Of a stretch of DNA of 52,321 bases, positions 32,773 to 40,090 are shown piece after piece. The first letter of the stretch is position 1, and every line of letters starts with the position of its first letter. Source of the stretch: an uncultured Solirubrobacteraceae bacterium (lineage in GTDB: Bacteria > Actinomycetota > Thermoleophilia > Solirubrobacterales > Solirubrobacteraceae). The notes beneath the pieces are model-generated. The model searched no databases and was not told the origin of the DNA. It saw nothing but the letters and a program-made list of their open reading frames with translations. The DNA lies in NCBI GenBank assembly GCA_902806205.1, contig CADCVR010000080.1, positions 1 through 52,321 on the forward strand, in the 5' to 3' direction. The position numbers and the translations under genes were made by a program.

Positions 32773-33963
32773 CTACCGATCGCCCACGACGCCGGCGAGC
32801 ACGTCCACGAGCCGGCGGACGACCGGCTCTGGTGCATAGCTCCCGGCGGTCGCGGCGGCTTGGCGCCCGATGCGCGAGCGCAGCGCCGCGTCGTCGGTGA
32901 GGCGCAGCAGCGCCGCGCCGAGGGCTTCCGGGTCATTCGGCGGCACGAGGAGGGCGTTCTCACCCCGGGTCATGAACTCCTCGTACCCACCGCCGGAGGT
33001 GCCCACGACGGCGCAGCCGAGAGCCATGGCCTCGAGGGCGGCCAGGCCGAACGCCTCCCACAGCGAGGGCACGGCCACGACGTCCGCGGCGGCAAGGATC
33101 GTGAAGAGCTGCTCGGGAGGTTGCGCACCGAGCAGGTGCACCCGGTCGGCATTGGCGCCGGCGATGGTCCGCAGGTGCTGGCTCATCGGCATCTGCCGGA
33201 AGGCGCAATCCTCCCCCGCCACCACCAGCCGCGCACCGGGATGGACACGCCAGACCTCGTTCATGGCGGCCGCCAGGACGTGAACGCCCTTGCGGGCTTC
33301 CAAGCGACCCGAGAACGCGACGACGGGACCGTCCGAGCCGGGGTAGCCCGGCGGCAGGAGCCCTTCGGCGGCCAGCCGGCGCACGCGTTCGACGTCGATG
33401 GTGTTCGGCACGACGAAGCTCGGCAGCCGCTCGATGTCCCACAGTTCCCGCGCCCAGCGCAGAATGGAGGAGGAGACCGCGACGAGGGCGTCGGAGTGCT
33501 CGGCCTGGACGCGCTCGCGTCGCTGCTGGCGGGCGTCGCGCATGCGCACGGGAAGGGGTCGCCACGAGGGATCGATCCTGGAGATCTGCTCCAGCGAGGT
33601 GGTCAGGTTCGTCACGAACGGGGGCCGTTTCGGGCAACGGGCCGTCCACCACCCGTCGCCGCGCCACTCGGGAGCGTAGATGACGTCGACCGGGTCGAGC
33701 CGCGCCACCCGCTGCAGGACGGCCATCCCGCCGACGTGGGTGTTGACCGGTCCGCGCAGCGGGATGGTGGCCGGGGCGACGAGGTGGACCGCGGCGCCGT
33801 CGACCTCGGTCCGGCGTGCCCGCCCGGCGGCCCACCCGATGACGACCTGCACGTCGTGGCCCTGACGGACGAGCTCGCGCGCCGTCGTCCTGTAACGATG
33901 GCCGATCCCTCCGGCGCGCACCGTCAGCCCCTCGAACTCGGGCGTGAGCAGGCAGATTCGCAT
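32773..33963 (-). CDS. glycosyltransferase family 4 protein
   Basis: A 396-residue GT-B fold glycosyltransferase. The N-terminal domain has MRICLLTPEF and the Gly-rich AGGIGHRYRTTARELVRQGH acceptor-side loop. The C-terminal domain has VAFSGRLEARKGVHVL, then VHLLGAQPPEQLFTILAAAD and the nucleotide-sugar motif PSLWEAFGLAALEAMALG with its EX7E glutamates. It is probably a cytoplasmic retaining transferase that builds a cell-surface glycan; donor and acceptor are not known. The ATG at 33963 has a weak GGTGAT upstream. No other polysaccharide gene is close. A 469-bp gene-free stretch separates it from the antiporter gene upstream on the same strand. Confidence 0.92.
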   Translation of the reverse strand: MRICLLTPEFEGLTVRAGGIGHRYRTTARELVRQGHDVQVVIGWAAGRARRTEVDGAAVHLVAPATIPLRGPVNTHVGGMAVLQRVARLDPVDVIYAPEWRGDGWWTARCPKRPPFVTNLTTSLEQISRIDPSWRPLPVRMRDARQQRRERVQAEHSDALVAVSSSILRWARELWDIERLPSFVVPNTIDVERVRRLAAEGLLPPGYPGSDGPVVAFSGRLEARKGVHVLAAAMNEVWRVHPGARLVVAGEDCAFRQMPMSQHLRTIAGANADRVHLLGAQPPEQLFTILAAADVVAVPSLWEAFGLAALEAMALGCAVVGTSGGGYEEFMTRGENALLVPPNDPEALGAALLRLTDDAALRSRIGRQAAATAGSYAPEPVVRRLVDVLAGVVGDR

Positions 33964-34432
33964 GGATCACCGAACCCGACGCGGCGCCTGCGCCGCCCGG
34001 TCGATCGCCCCCGTGCGAACGCCGCGGGGCGCGTACAGACCGATCGCCGCGACTGTCCGCTCGGTGGTGACGCCCTCTGGCCGTCTAGGGCTGTACCCCC
34101 GTGCGGTCGCATGGTGTCGCGCCCCTGCGAGGCGCCGGGCGATGACGTGGCGGATTCCTGGCCGGATCTGCGAGTCGTCGTACGGCGGACGGTGCGCGCC
34201 GGGTGGGGTCCTGCGACCGCGCGGATAGTTCAACAGGCTCCTAGGGCTTTCCCGTCCAGGGCGTTCTTCGCCGGGTTCGTCGACCCGACTCAGTGTGGTA
34301 CACCGCGGCAGGCTTCGCGCCGGTGCCGTCCCCTCGTCTTCGGGCGGGCGTGGAGCCGTCTGCCTTTTGCTTGACGATTTCGTCCGGTGGCAGTCTCTCT
34401 CCACGGGTGCCTTCGCCAACCGGGAGTTGGCG
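33964..34432. other. 469-bp stretch without a recognisable gene
   Basis: I find no credible coding frame here: the open frames lack family-like composition and starts. It holds GTTCAACAGGCTCCTAGGGC at 34228-34247, related to the serS upstream region, and a GCCAAC/GTTGGC hairpin at 34415-34431. GC content appears slightly lower than in the flanking genes, for example around 34360-34410. It may contain the promoter of the glycosyltransferase gene, but no clear box is placed near its start. Confidence 0.5.
34415..34431 (-). terminator. hairpin just after the antiporter gene
   Basis: GCCAAC-CGGGA-GTTGGC is a perfect 6-bp stem with a 5-nt loop, one base beyond the stop codon of the minus-strand antiporter gene. 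No U-tract is seen. Confidence 0.35.
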
Positions 34433-36208
34433 TCAGGTCGCCAGCGCGCCGATGACTTCGCGCCACCAGGAGCGCTCTGCTTCCTCGTCGGCCCGACTGA
34501 GGCGCCGACGCGCGGCCTGCTGCACGGCCTGCGCGGAGCCCGCCGCCACCGTCGTGCCGATGTAGGCCCAGCGGCCGTCGGCAAGGACGACGAGCGAGCC
34601 GGGGCGATCGCGGCGTGTGCGCACGCGCTCGGCGACCGCCACCGGTCCGACGTGGTCCGGGCGGGAGGCGTCGCCGTCGGCCTCCCTCCAGGGGCGCTCG
34701 GAGAAGATCAGCGAACGGCGCGCGGGGCGCGGCCGGGGCATGACCTCCAAGGGACCCTCGCGCCACCGCTGCAGCAGCCCGCGGAACTCCACGGCGACCT
34801 CCTGACGAACGAGGACGTGGAGCCGGTCGCCCGCCTCGACGCGGGTCGAGCCGCGCGGCGGAATCGCCTGGTGGCCGCGGATGATGACGTTGAGCAGCGC
34901 CTCACGGGGCATGCCGAGCTCGCGCACCAGGCGCCCGACGGCGGCGTCGCCGGCGCGCACGCCGAACTCGATGACCTCCGCGCCCAGGCGCCGCGTGGAC
35001 CCCTGGTCGGTGAGCACCGCGGGCAGCGCCGCCTCGTTCGTCGTGACCTTGAGCCGGGCGGCGACCCACTCGAAGGTCGTGCCCTGGATCACCGTGGAGA
35101 CGAGCACGGCGAAGAAGACGACGTTGAAGAACAGCAGGCTGCCCTCGAGGCCCGCGATGAGCGGGAAGGTCGCGAGCACGACGGGGACGCCGCCCCGCAG
35201 GCCCGCCCAGGAGAGCGCGACGGTCTCGGCCGGACTGAAGCGCGAGCCGAGCGTGCCGACGACCACGCCGACCGGCCGTGCGACCACGAGCAGCAGCGCG
35301 GTGATCGCGAGGCCCTCGAGCGCGACCCCCGGCAGCTGGGACGGGAAGACGAGCAGACCGAGGCTGACGAACAGGACGATCTGCGCGACCCAGGCCAGGC
35401 CGTCGTGGAAGGTCTGCACCGTGCGGGCGGCGGGCGAGTTCGTCGAGCCGATCGCCAGGCCGGTCAGATAGACCGCGAGGAAGCCCGAGCCGTGGAGGAA
35501 CTGCCCGGCGCCGAACGCGGTCGCGGCCGCCGCGATCGAGGCGACGGGGTACAGGCCGGCCGTGGAGAGCGAGACGTTGCGCAGCGCCCACGCCGCACCC
35601 TGCCCGACCAGCACGCCGACCGCGGCGCCGACGCCCATCTCGATCACGAACTCCTGGAGGAGGTCCACGGCGCCGTAGTCCGGGCGCTCGATCCACTCGA
35701 TGAAGCCCAGGACGAGCAGGATGGCGACGGGGTCGTTCATCCCCGCCTCGCCCTCGAGCGTGTGCGCGACGCGCTGGCGCAGCGTCGAGCCGCGGAGGAT
35801 CGAGAAGATCGCGGCGCCGTCGGTGACCGCCAGGATCGAGCCGAGCAGGAAGCCCTCGAGCCAGCTCAGGTCGAGAATCACCGCCGCCCCCGCCCCCGTG
35901 ATCAGCGCGGTGACCAGCGTGCCGACGGTCGCGAGGCCGAGGGCAGGCTTCAACACCCGGCGGATCGGCGACCAGCCGGACGCGAGGCCCCCCTCGAAGA
36001 GGATCAGCGCGAGGGCGACGACGCCCACGTCGCGGGCGAGCTCGTAATCGGAGAACGCGATGAGACCCGTGGCGTCGCTGCCGAGCAGCATGCCCAGGGT
36101 GAGGACGAGCAGCAGGCCGGGCACGCGGAGGCGCCCCGCGAGCTGGGAGGCCAGCAGCGCGAAGATGAGCATGCCGCCGAGGGCAAGCAGGAGACGGCCG
36201 TCGTCCAT
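34433..36208 (-). CDS. cation/proton antiporter (CPA1, NhaP2/CvrA-like) with TrkA-C domain
   Basis: A 591-residue membrane protein. The first 390 residues form a 12-13 helix Na+/H+ exchanger domain. It has LILFEGGLASGW near 75, TDGAAIFSILRGS near 130 and the ion-site signature LEGEAGMNDPVAILL near 155. A cytoplasmic TrkA-C (RCK_C) domain follows at about 400-490 (ALLNVIIRGHQAIPPRGSTR, then EAGDRLHVLVRQ). An unclassified basic tail of about 85 residues ends the protein. Relatives exchange K+ or Na+ for protons, gated by the RCK_C domain. ATG 36208 is preferred because AGGAG lies about 10 nt upstream; ATG 36217 sits only 1 nt from the same AGGAG. Confidence 0.9.
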   Translation of the reverse strand: MDDGRLLLALGGMLIFALLASQLAGRLRVPGLLLVLTLGMLLGSDATGLIAFSDYELARDVGVVALALILFEGGLASGWSPIRRVLKPALGLATVGTLVTALITGAGAAVILDLSWLEGFLLGSILAVTDGAAIFSILRGSTLRQRVAHTLEGEAGMNDPVAILLVLGFIEWIERPDYGAVDLLQEFVIEMGVGAAVGVLVGQGAAWALRNVSLSTAGLYPVASIAAAATAFGAGQFLHGSGFLAVYLTGLAIGSTNSPAARTVQTFHDGLAWVAQIVLFVSLGLLVFPSQLPGVALEGLAITALLLVVARPVGVVVGTLGSRFSPAETVALSWAGLRGGVPVVLATFPLIAGLEGSLLFFNVVFFAVLVSTVIQGTTFEWVAARLKVTTNEAALPAVLTDQGSTRRLGAEVIEFGVRAGDAAVGRLVRELGMPREALLNVIIRGHQAIPPRGSTRVEAGDRLHVLVRQEVAVEFRGLLQRWREGPLEVMPRPRPARRSLIFSERPWREADGDASRPDHVGPVAVAERVRTRRDRPGSLVVLADGRWAYIGTTVAAGSAQAVQQAARRRLSRADEEAERSWWREVIGALAT

Positions 36209-36322
36209 TGCTGGCATTCTCCTGTGTCAGGGCTCCCGACGGCCCGGCCCCGCCTCTGCTCGCTCGCTTCCCTGGGCCCGGGGTGTCAGGATCACTCGTC
36301 GGGAGCAGCCTTCCAGGAGCTC

Positions 36323-37342
36323 ATGGACCGCCCGCCTCGCCCACGTCCCCCCGCGCGCCCCTCGGCGCAGACGTTCCTTCGCCGCCGAGTGACGGCCGTC
36401 GCCGTACTGCTCGTCGGCGGCTTCACGCTCGTGCGGCTCGTCGGCGCGGTGCTCGGCGGGGACGGCGAGCAGCGGGCGACGGCCGCCCGCGGAGCGGAGG
36501 CACGACCGGCCTCCGACCAGGCGCAGGCCGCGACGCGTCCGCGCCCGAAGGCGACGCAGCTGCCGGGCGGCGGACGGACGTTCTTCCCCGACCGACGCGT
36601 GGTGGCCTTCTACGGCAACCCGGCCGACGACGAGCTCGGCGCGCTCGGCATCGGCACCCCGGACCAGGCCGCGCGAAGGCTCAAGCGCGTGGCCAGGAGC
36701 TACGAGCGCAAGTCACGGCCGGTGCTGCCCTGCCTCGAGCTCATCGCGACGGTCGCGGCGGGCTCGCCCGGCGACGACGGCAAGTACCGCATCCAGGCAC
36801 CGGAGAAGACGATCGACCGCTACCTGCGCGCGGCGCGCAAGGCCGGCGCCGTGCTCCTGCTCGACGTGCAGCCCGGGCTCGCGACGTTTCCCGAGGAGGT
36901 GCGCCGGCTGAAGAAGTGGCTCGTGCAGCCCGACGTCGGCCTCGCCCTGGATCCCGAGTGGCGCATCCAGCCCGGGCAGGTCCCCGGGAACGTGATCGGC
37001 TCGGTCAGCGCCCAGGAGGTCAACGCCGTGAGCATCGACCTCGCGGCGCTCGTGCGCGAGCGCAACCTGCCCGAGAAGCTCTTCGTCATCCACCAGTTCA
37101 CGAACGACATGGTGGCCGACAAGGAGAAGGTCAAGATCCGCAAGGGCCTGGCGACGGTCTTCAACGTCGACGGCTTCGGCGCTCCGGCCAACAAGATCTC
37201 GAAGTACCGCGAGTTCACGAAGTCCACGCCGAAGGGCGCCCACGACGGCTTCAAGGTGTTCTTCCGCGAGGACACCAACCGGATGCGTCCCGCGGCGGTC
37301 ATGGCGCTTCAGCCGCCGCCGGACATCATCGAGTACGAGTGA
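36323..37342 (+). CDS. exported or membrane-anchored unknown protein (339 aa)
   Basis: A 339-residue protein. An Arg/Pro-rich N-terminus leads into one hydrophobic segment (VTAVAVLLVGGFTLVRLVGA, about 24-43), so it is a signal anchor or exported protein. A linker of about 50 residues follows. The remaining domain of about 250 residues starts RRVVAFYGNPADDELGALG. It contains RPVLPCLELIATVAAGSPGD, AVLLLDVQPGLATFPEEV, VGLALDPEW and FVIHQFTNDMV. The regular strand-then-acidic pattern (LDV, ALDPEW) resembles a TIM-barrel hydrolase fold, but I do not know the family or substrate. The ATG at 36323 has AGGAG 3 nt upstream. It overlaps the convergent Nudix-type regulator gene by 34 nt. Confidence 0.8.
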   Translation: MDRPPRPRPPARPSAQTFLRRRVTAVAVLLVGGFTLVRLVGAVLGGDGEQRATAARGAEARPASDQAQAATRPRPKATQLPGGGRTFFPDRRVVAFYGNPADDELGALGIGTPDQAARRLKRVARSYERKSRPVLPCLELIATVAAGSPGDDGKYRIQAPEKTIDRYLRAARKAGAVLLLDVQPGLATFPEEVRRLKKWLVQPDVGLALDPEWRIQPGQVPGNVIGSVSAQEVNAVSIDLAALVRERNLPEKLFVIHQFTNDMVADKEKVKIRKGLATVFNVDGFGAPANKISKYREFTKSTPKGAHDGFKVFFREDTNRMRPAAVMALQPPPDIIEYE

Positions 37343-38010
37343 GGCGCGACGCGCTTGCGGCGCCCCGAGCCCCACGCAGGCCGCTGCGAGACGAAGCGGT
37401 AGAGCGCCGCGGGCCGGCCCGGCCCGGCTGAGCGCTGCTCGCCCGTCGCCTCGACGAGCCCCGTCGCCTTGAGGTCGCGCGCAAAGGTCGCCGGGTCGTA
37501 GTCCACCTTGGCGATGGCGGCGTAGACCGCGCGTGCCTGCGACAACGCGAAGCTCGCGGGGAGGGCGCCGGCCGCGACGTTCGACCACCACAGCTTGCCC
37601 TCCACCCGCTCGACGGCGGTGCGCAGGATGCGGCGGTGGTCGTGGGCGAGCGGGTGACGGCCACGCGCGGGCAGCCAGCGAGCCCGCTCGGACTCGACAT
37701 CGGCGGGAACGAGCACGAGGTGGGCGACGGTCGGGATCCAGCCACGCGCGTCGCGCCCGGGCGCCGCGAAGGTGGCGAGCTGCTCGAGGCCGGGGCGGTG
37801 CAGGCCCGTCTTCTCCCGGAGCTTGCGCCGCGCCGTGTCCAGTGGGTCCTCCTCCGGGCCGACGAAGCCGCCGGGCAGCGCGGGCGGGCCGTCGCCGGGG
37901 TCGGTGACCAGAACGCTGAGCACGCCGCTGCGGACGGCCAGCACGACGACGTCGACCGCGAGAGCGACGGGTGCGGGGTAGCCCTCGGAGTTCGTCGCGG
38001 TCCAGAGCAC
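37309..38010 (-). CDS. NrtR-like regulator (Nudix domain plus winged helix)
   Basis: A 233-residue protein. The N-terminal 130 residues are a Nudix fold (VDVVVLAVRSGVLSVLVTD, then LPGGFVGPEEDPLDTARRKL). Its Nudix box is degenerate: the REUxEE core reads RKLREK, so hydrolysis is unlikely. The C-terminal 70 residues are a winged helix ending in the NrtR-like GRPAALYRFV. NrtR proteins repress NAD-metabolism genes and release DNA on binding ADP-ribose. The GTG at 38010 is chosen because TACGTT lies 7 nt upstream; a TTG at 38019 is also in frame but would lie inside that box. The gene is divergent from the SPFH/NAD-kinase-like pair, with a palindrome between them. Confidence 0.85.
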   Translation of the reverse strand: MLWTATNSEGYPAPVALAVDVVVLAVRSGVLSVLVTDPGDGPPALPGGFVGPEEDPLDTARRKLREKTGLHRPGLEQLATFAAPGRDARGWIPTVAHLVLVPADVESERARWLPARGRHPLAHDHRRILRTAVERVEGKLWWSNVAAGALPASFALSQARAVYAAIAKVDYDPATFARDLKATGLVEATGEQRSAGPGRPAALYRFVSQRPAWGSGRRKRVAPHSYSMMSGGG

Positions 38011-38017
38011 TGAAGCC

Positions 38018-38023
38018 AACGTA
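38018..38023 (-). promoter_or_regulatory. putative -10 box of the NrtR-like gene
   Basis: TACGTT on the minus strand lies 7 nt before the GTG at 38010. The palindrome at 38045-38057 would then sit over the -35 region, a good place for self-repression. Confidence 0.45.
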
Positions 38024-38044
38024 CCGCGGCCGCCGGAACACCGA

Positions 38045-38077
38045 GACCATTTTGGTCAGTACGACGACAAGATGGTC
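38045..38077. promoter_or_regulatory. palindrome and repeated half-site, putative NrtR-like operator
   Basis: GACCA-TTT-TGGTC (38045-38057) is a perfect inverted repeat. A second TGGTC at 38073-38077 lies 20 bp after the first TGGTC, about two helical turns, on the same face of the DNA. The region separates the divergent NrtR-like and SPFH genes. TAGGCT at 38098-38103 may be the -10 box of the SPFH gene. Binding is inferred from position only. Confidence 0.5.
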
Positions 38078-38147
38078 GACAGTCGGCCATGGGTTCGATA
38101 GGCTGCGTTATAGGCAGAGTGCCCAAAATATTCCCCGGGAGATCGCC

Positions 38148-39155
38148 ATGGCCGAGATCGTCAAGTACCCCATCGTCAACCACCTTCGCTCCGCACCGAC
38201 CCTGCACGTCCTGCACTACCGCAAGGGCAAGCTCGTCGGCGCGGGCCCGGGCCTGGCGTTCTGGTTTCGCCCGCTCCACACCGCGGTCGCCGAGGTGCCC
38301 GTCGACGACCGTGAGCTCCCGTTCCTCTTCCGCGCCCGCAGCGCGGACTTCCAGGAGCTCACCGTCCAGGGCGCCATCACGTTCCGCGTCGCCGACCCGG
38401 CGCTGCTCGCCCGCCGCGTCGACTTCACGATCGAACTCGACGACGGCCGCTGGAACCAGGCGCCGCTCGACCAGGTCGCGGGCCTGCTCACCCAGCTCGC
38501 GCAACAGTTCGTGATCGACGAGCTCGTGCGTCTCGACGTCCGGCGCATCCTCGCCGACGGCGTGGCGCCCGTCCGCGATCGCATCGCGGCCGGGCTGGGC
38601 GGTGAAGTGGCGCTGGGCGAGCTCGGGCTCGAGGTCGTCGCGGTGCGTGTGGCGGCGGTCACCCCGACGGCGGAGCTGGAGAAGGCGCTGCGCCAGCCGA
38701 CCCGCGAGGCGATCCAGCAGCAGGCTGACGCCGCGACGTTCCAGCGCCGCGCCGAGGCCGTCGACAAGGAGCGCGCCATCGAGGAGAACGAGCTGCGCAA
38801 TCGCATCGAGCTCGCGCGGCGCGGCGAGCAGCTCGTCGTCCAGGAGGGCACGAACGAGCGGCGGCGGGCGGAGGAGCTGGCCGCCGCCGCGCAGATCCGG
38901 GCGGCCGCCGACGACGAGCGGGGGCGCCTGGAGGCGCACCGCGAGGCCGACACGACAGACGTCGTGCAGGCAGCTCGACTGCGGGCCGAGCGCGAGCGGG
39001 CGCAGATCCAGGCCGCGATGGGAGCTGAAGTCCTGGCCGCCCTGGCGCTGCGCGAGCTCGCCGGACAGGTCGGCCAGATCGAGCATCTCACGGTCACTCC
39101 CGATCTGCTCACCGGCATGCTGGCGCGCCTCACCGCGAACGGCGTGGAGGGCTGA
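38148..39155 (+). CDS. SPFH/band 7 domain protein
   Basis: A 335-residue protein. Residues about 10-175 form an SPFH (band 7) domain: LHVLHYRKGKLVGAGPGLAF, then RSADFQELTVQGAITFRVAD and a stomatin-like DVRRILADG segment. Residues about 180-300 are a charged Ala/Glu/Arg-rich coiled coil (EAIQQQADAATFQRRAEAVD, ERERAQIQ), typical of ring or cage assembly. No N-terminal membrane helix is seen, unlike classic stomatins, so it may assemble peripherally or in the cytoplasm. The ATG at 38148 has GGGAGA upstream. The NAD-kinase-like gene follows after 4 nt, so the two are surely co-transcribed, and the NrtR-like regulator gene is divergent. Confidence 0.88.
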   Translation: MAEIVKYPIVNHLRSAPTLHVLHYRKGKLVGAGPGLAFWFRPLHTAVAEVPVDDRELPFLFRARSADFQELTVQGAITFRVADPALLARRVDFTIELDDGRWNQAPLDQVAGLLTQLAQQFVIDELVRLDVRRILADGVAPVRDRIAAGLGGEVALGELGLEVVAVRVAAVTPTAELEKALRQPTREAIQQQADAATFQRRAEAVDKERAIEENELRNRIELARRGEQLVVQEGTNERRRAEELAAAAQIRAAADDERGRLEAHREADTTDVVQAARLRAERERAQIQAAMGAEVLAALALRELAGQVGQIEHLTVTPDLLTGMLARLTANGVEG

Positions 39156-39159
39156 AGCG

Positions 39160-40047
39160 ATGCTGCCGCGATGCGTGCTGGTCGAGCGGCCGACAGAGTA
39201 CGCCGACCTCCTGGCGCGCCACGGGACGCGCCAGGCCGCGTGGTTCTTCCTCGAGCAGCGGGGGCTCGAGCCCGGGGAGGTGGAGCGCCGGCACCTCGCG
39301 CACGCCGAGACGCGCGCGGCGGTGCTGGCGGCGGTGCCTCTCGAGTGGCGCACCGCGTCCATCACCCGCGCCGAGCTCGACCGGTTCCTCTTCGCCCCCG
39401 ACGACGTCGTGGTGGTTCTGGGGCAGGACGGGCTCGTCGCGAACGTCGCGAAGTACCTCGCCGGCCAGCCGGTGATCGGCTTGAACCCGGATCCCGACGG
39501 CGCAGGAGGCGTGCTCGTCCGCCATCCGCCGCGAGCGGCGGGCGACCTGCTGGCCGACGTCGTGGCCCAGCGCGCGGCGATCGAGCGGCGCACGATGGCC
39601 GAGGCCCTCCTGGACGACGGACAGCGGCTGCTCGCCCTCAACGAGGTCTTCGTCGGCCACGCCAGCCACCAGTCCGCCCGCTACACGCTCACCGCGCGCG
39701 GCCGCAGCGAGCGCCAGTCGTCCTCCGGCGTCATCGTCACCACGGGCACCGGCGCGACGGGCTGGGCGGCGAGCATCAGCCGCGAGCGCCCGGAGCCGGT
39801 TGCGCTCCCCGCCCCCGCTGACGGGCGCCTCGCGTTCTTGGTGCGCGAGGCGTGGCCCAGCCCGGCGACGGACACCACGCTCACCCAGGGCCTGCTCGTC
39901 CCGCCCGACGCGCTCGAGATCACCTGCGAGCTCGGCCGGGGCGGCGTCGTGTTCGGCGACGGCATCGAGTCCGACCGCCTCGAACTCGCCTGGGGGCAGC
40001 GCCTGCGCGTGCGGACCGCCCGCGAGACGCTGGCGCTGGTGACCTGA
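39160..40047 (+). CDS. NAD kinase-like protein
   Basis: A 295-residue protein of the NAD kinase/diacylglycerol-kinase-like superfamily. The motif order is kept: VVVLGQDGLVANVAKYL near 84 (the GGDGT place, here GQDGL), PVIGLNPDPDGAGGVLV near 104, LNEVFVGHASHQSARYTL near 158 (the NE motif) and SSGVIVTTGTGATGWAASI near 188 (the DGxIxxTPTGSTAY place). The C-terminal beta region (FGDGIESDRLELAWGQRLRV) also fits NAD kinases. The first 70 residues (ERPTEYADLLARHGTRQAAW onward) lack a clear match. Whether it phosphorylates NAD is uncertain given the altered GGDGT. It is coupled to the SPFH gene. Confidence 0.82.
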   Translation: MLPRCVLVERPTEYADLLARHGTRQAAWFFLEQRGLEPGEVERRHLAHAETRAAVLAAVPLEWRTASITRAELDRFLFAPDDVVVVLGQDGLVANVAKYLAGQPVIGLNPDPDGAGGVLVRHPPRAAGDLLADVVAQRAAIERRTMAEALLDDGQRLLALNEVFVGHASHQSARYTLTARGRSERQSSSGVIVTTGTGATGWAASISRERPEPVALPAPADGRLAFLVREAWPSPATDTTLTQGLLVPPDALEITCELGRGGVVFGDGIESDRLELAWGQRLRVRTARETLALVT

Positions 40048-40069
40048 GGGGGCTTGGCGCAACGTGACC
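40048..40069. repeat. left inverted repeat flanking the DUF559 gene
   Basis: GGGGGCTTGGCGC, four unmatched bases, then TGACC. It matches the reverse complement of 40987-41008 at 18 of 22 positions, with the outer 13 identical. It starts on the base after the stop codon of the NAD-kinase-like gene. Confidence 0.8.
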
Positions 40070-40090
40070 GCCTTTGTGGGTCGTTTTACG

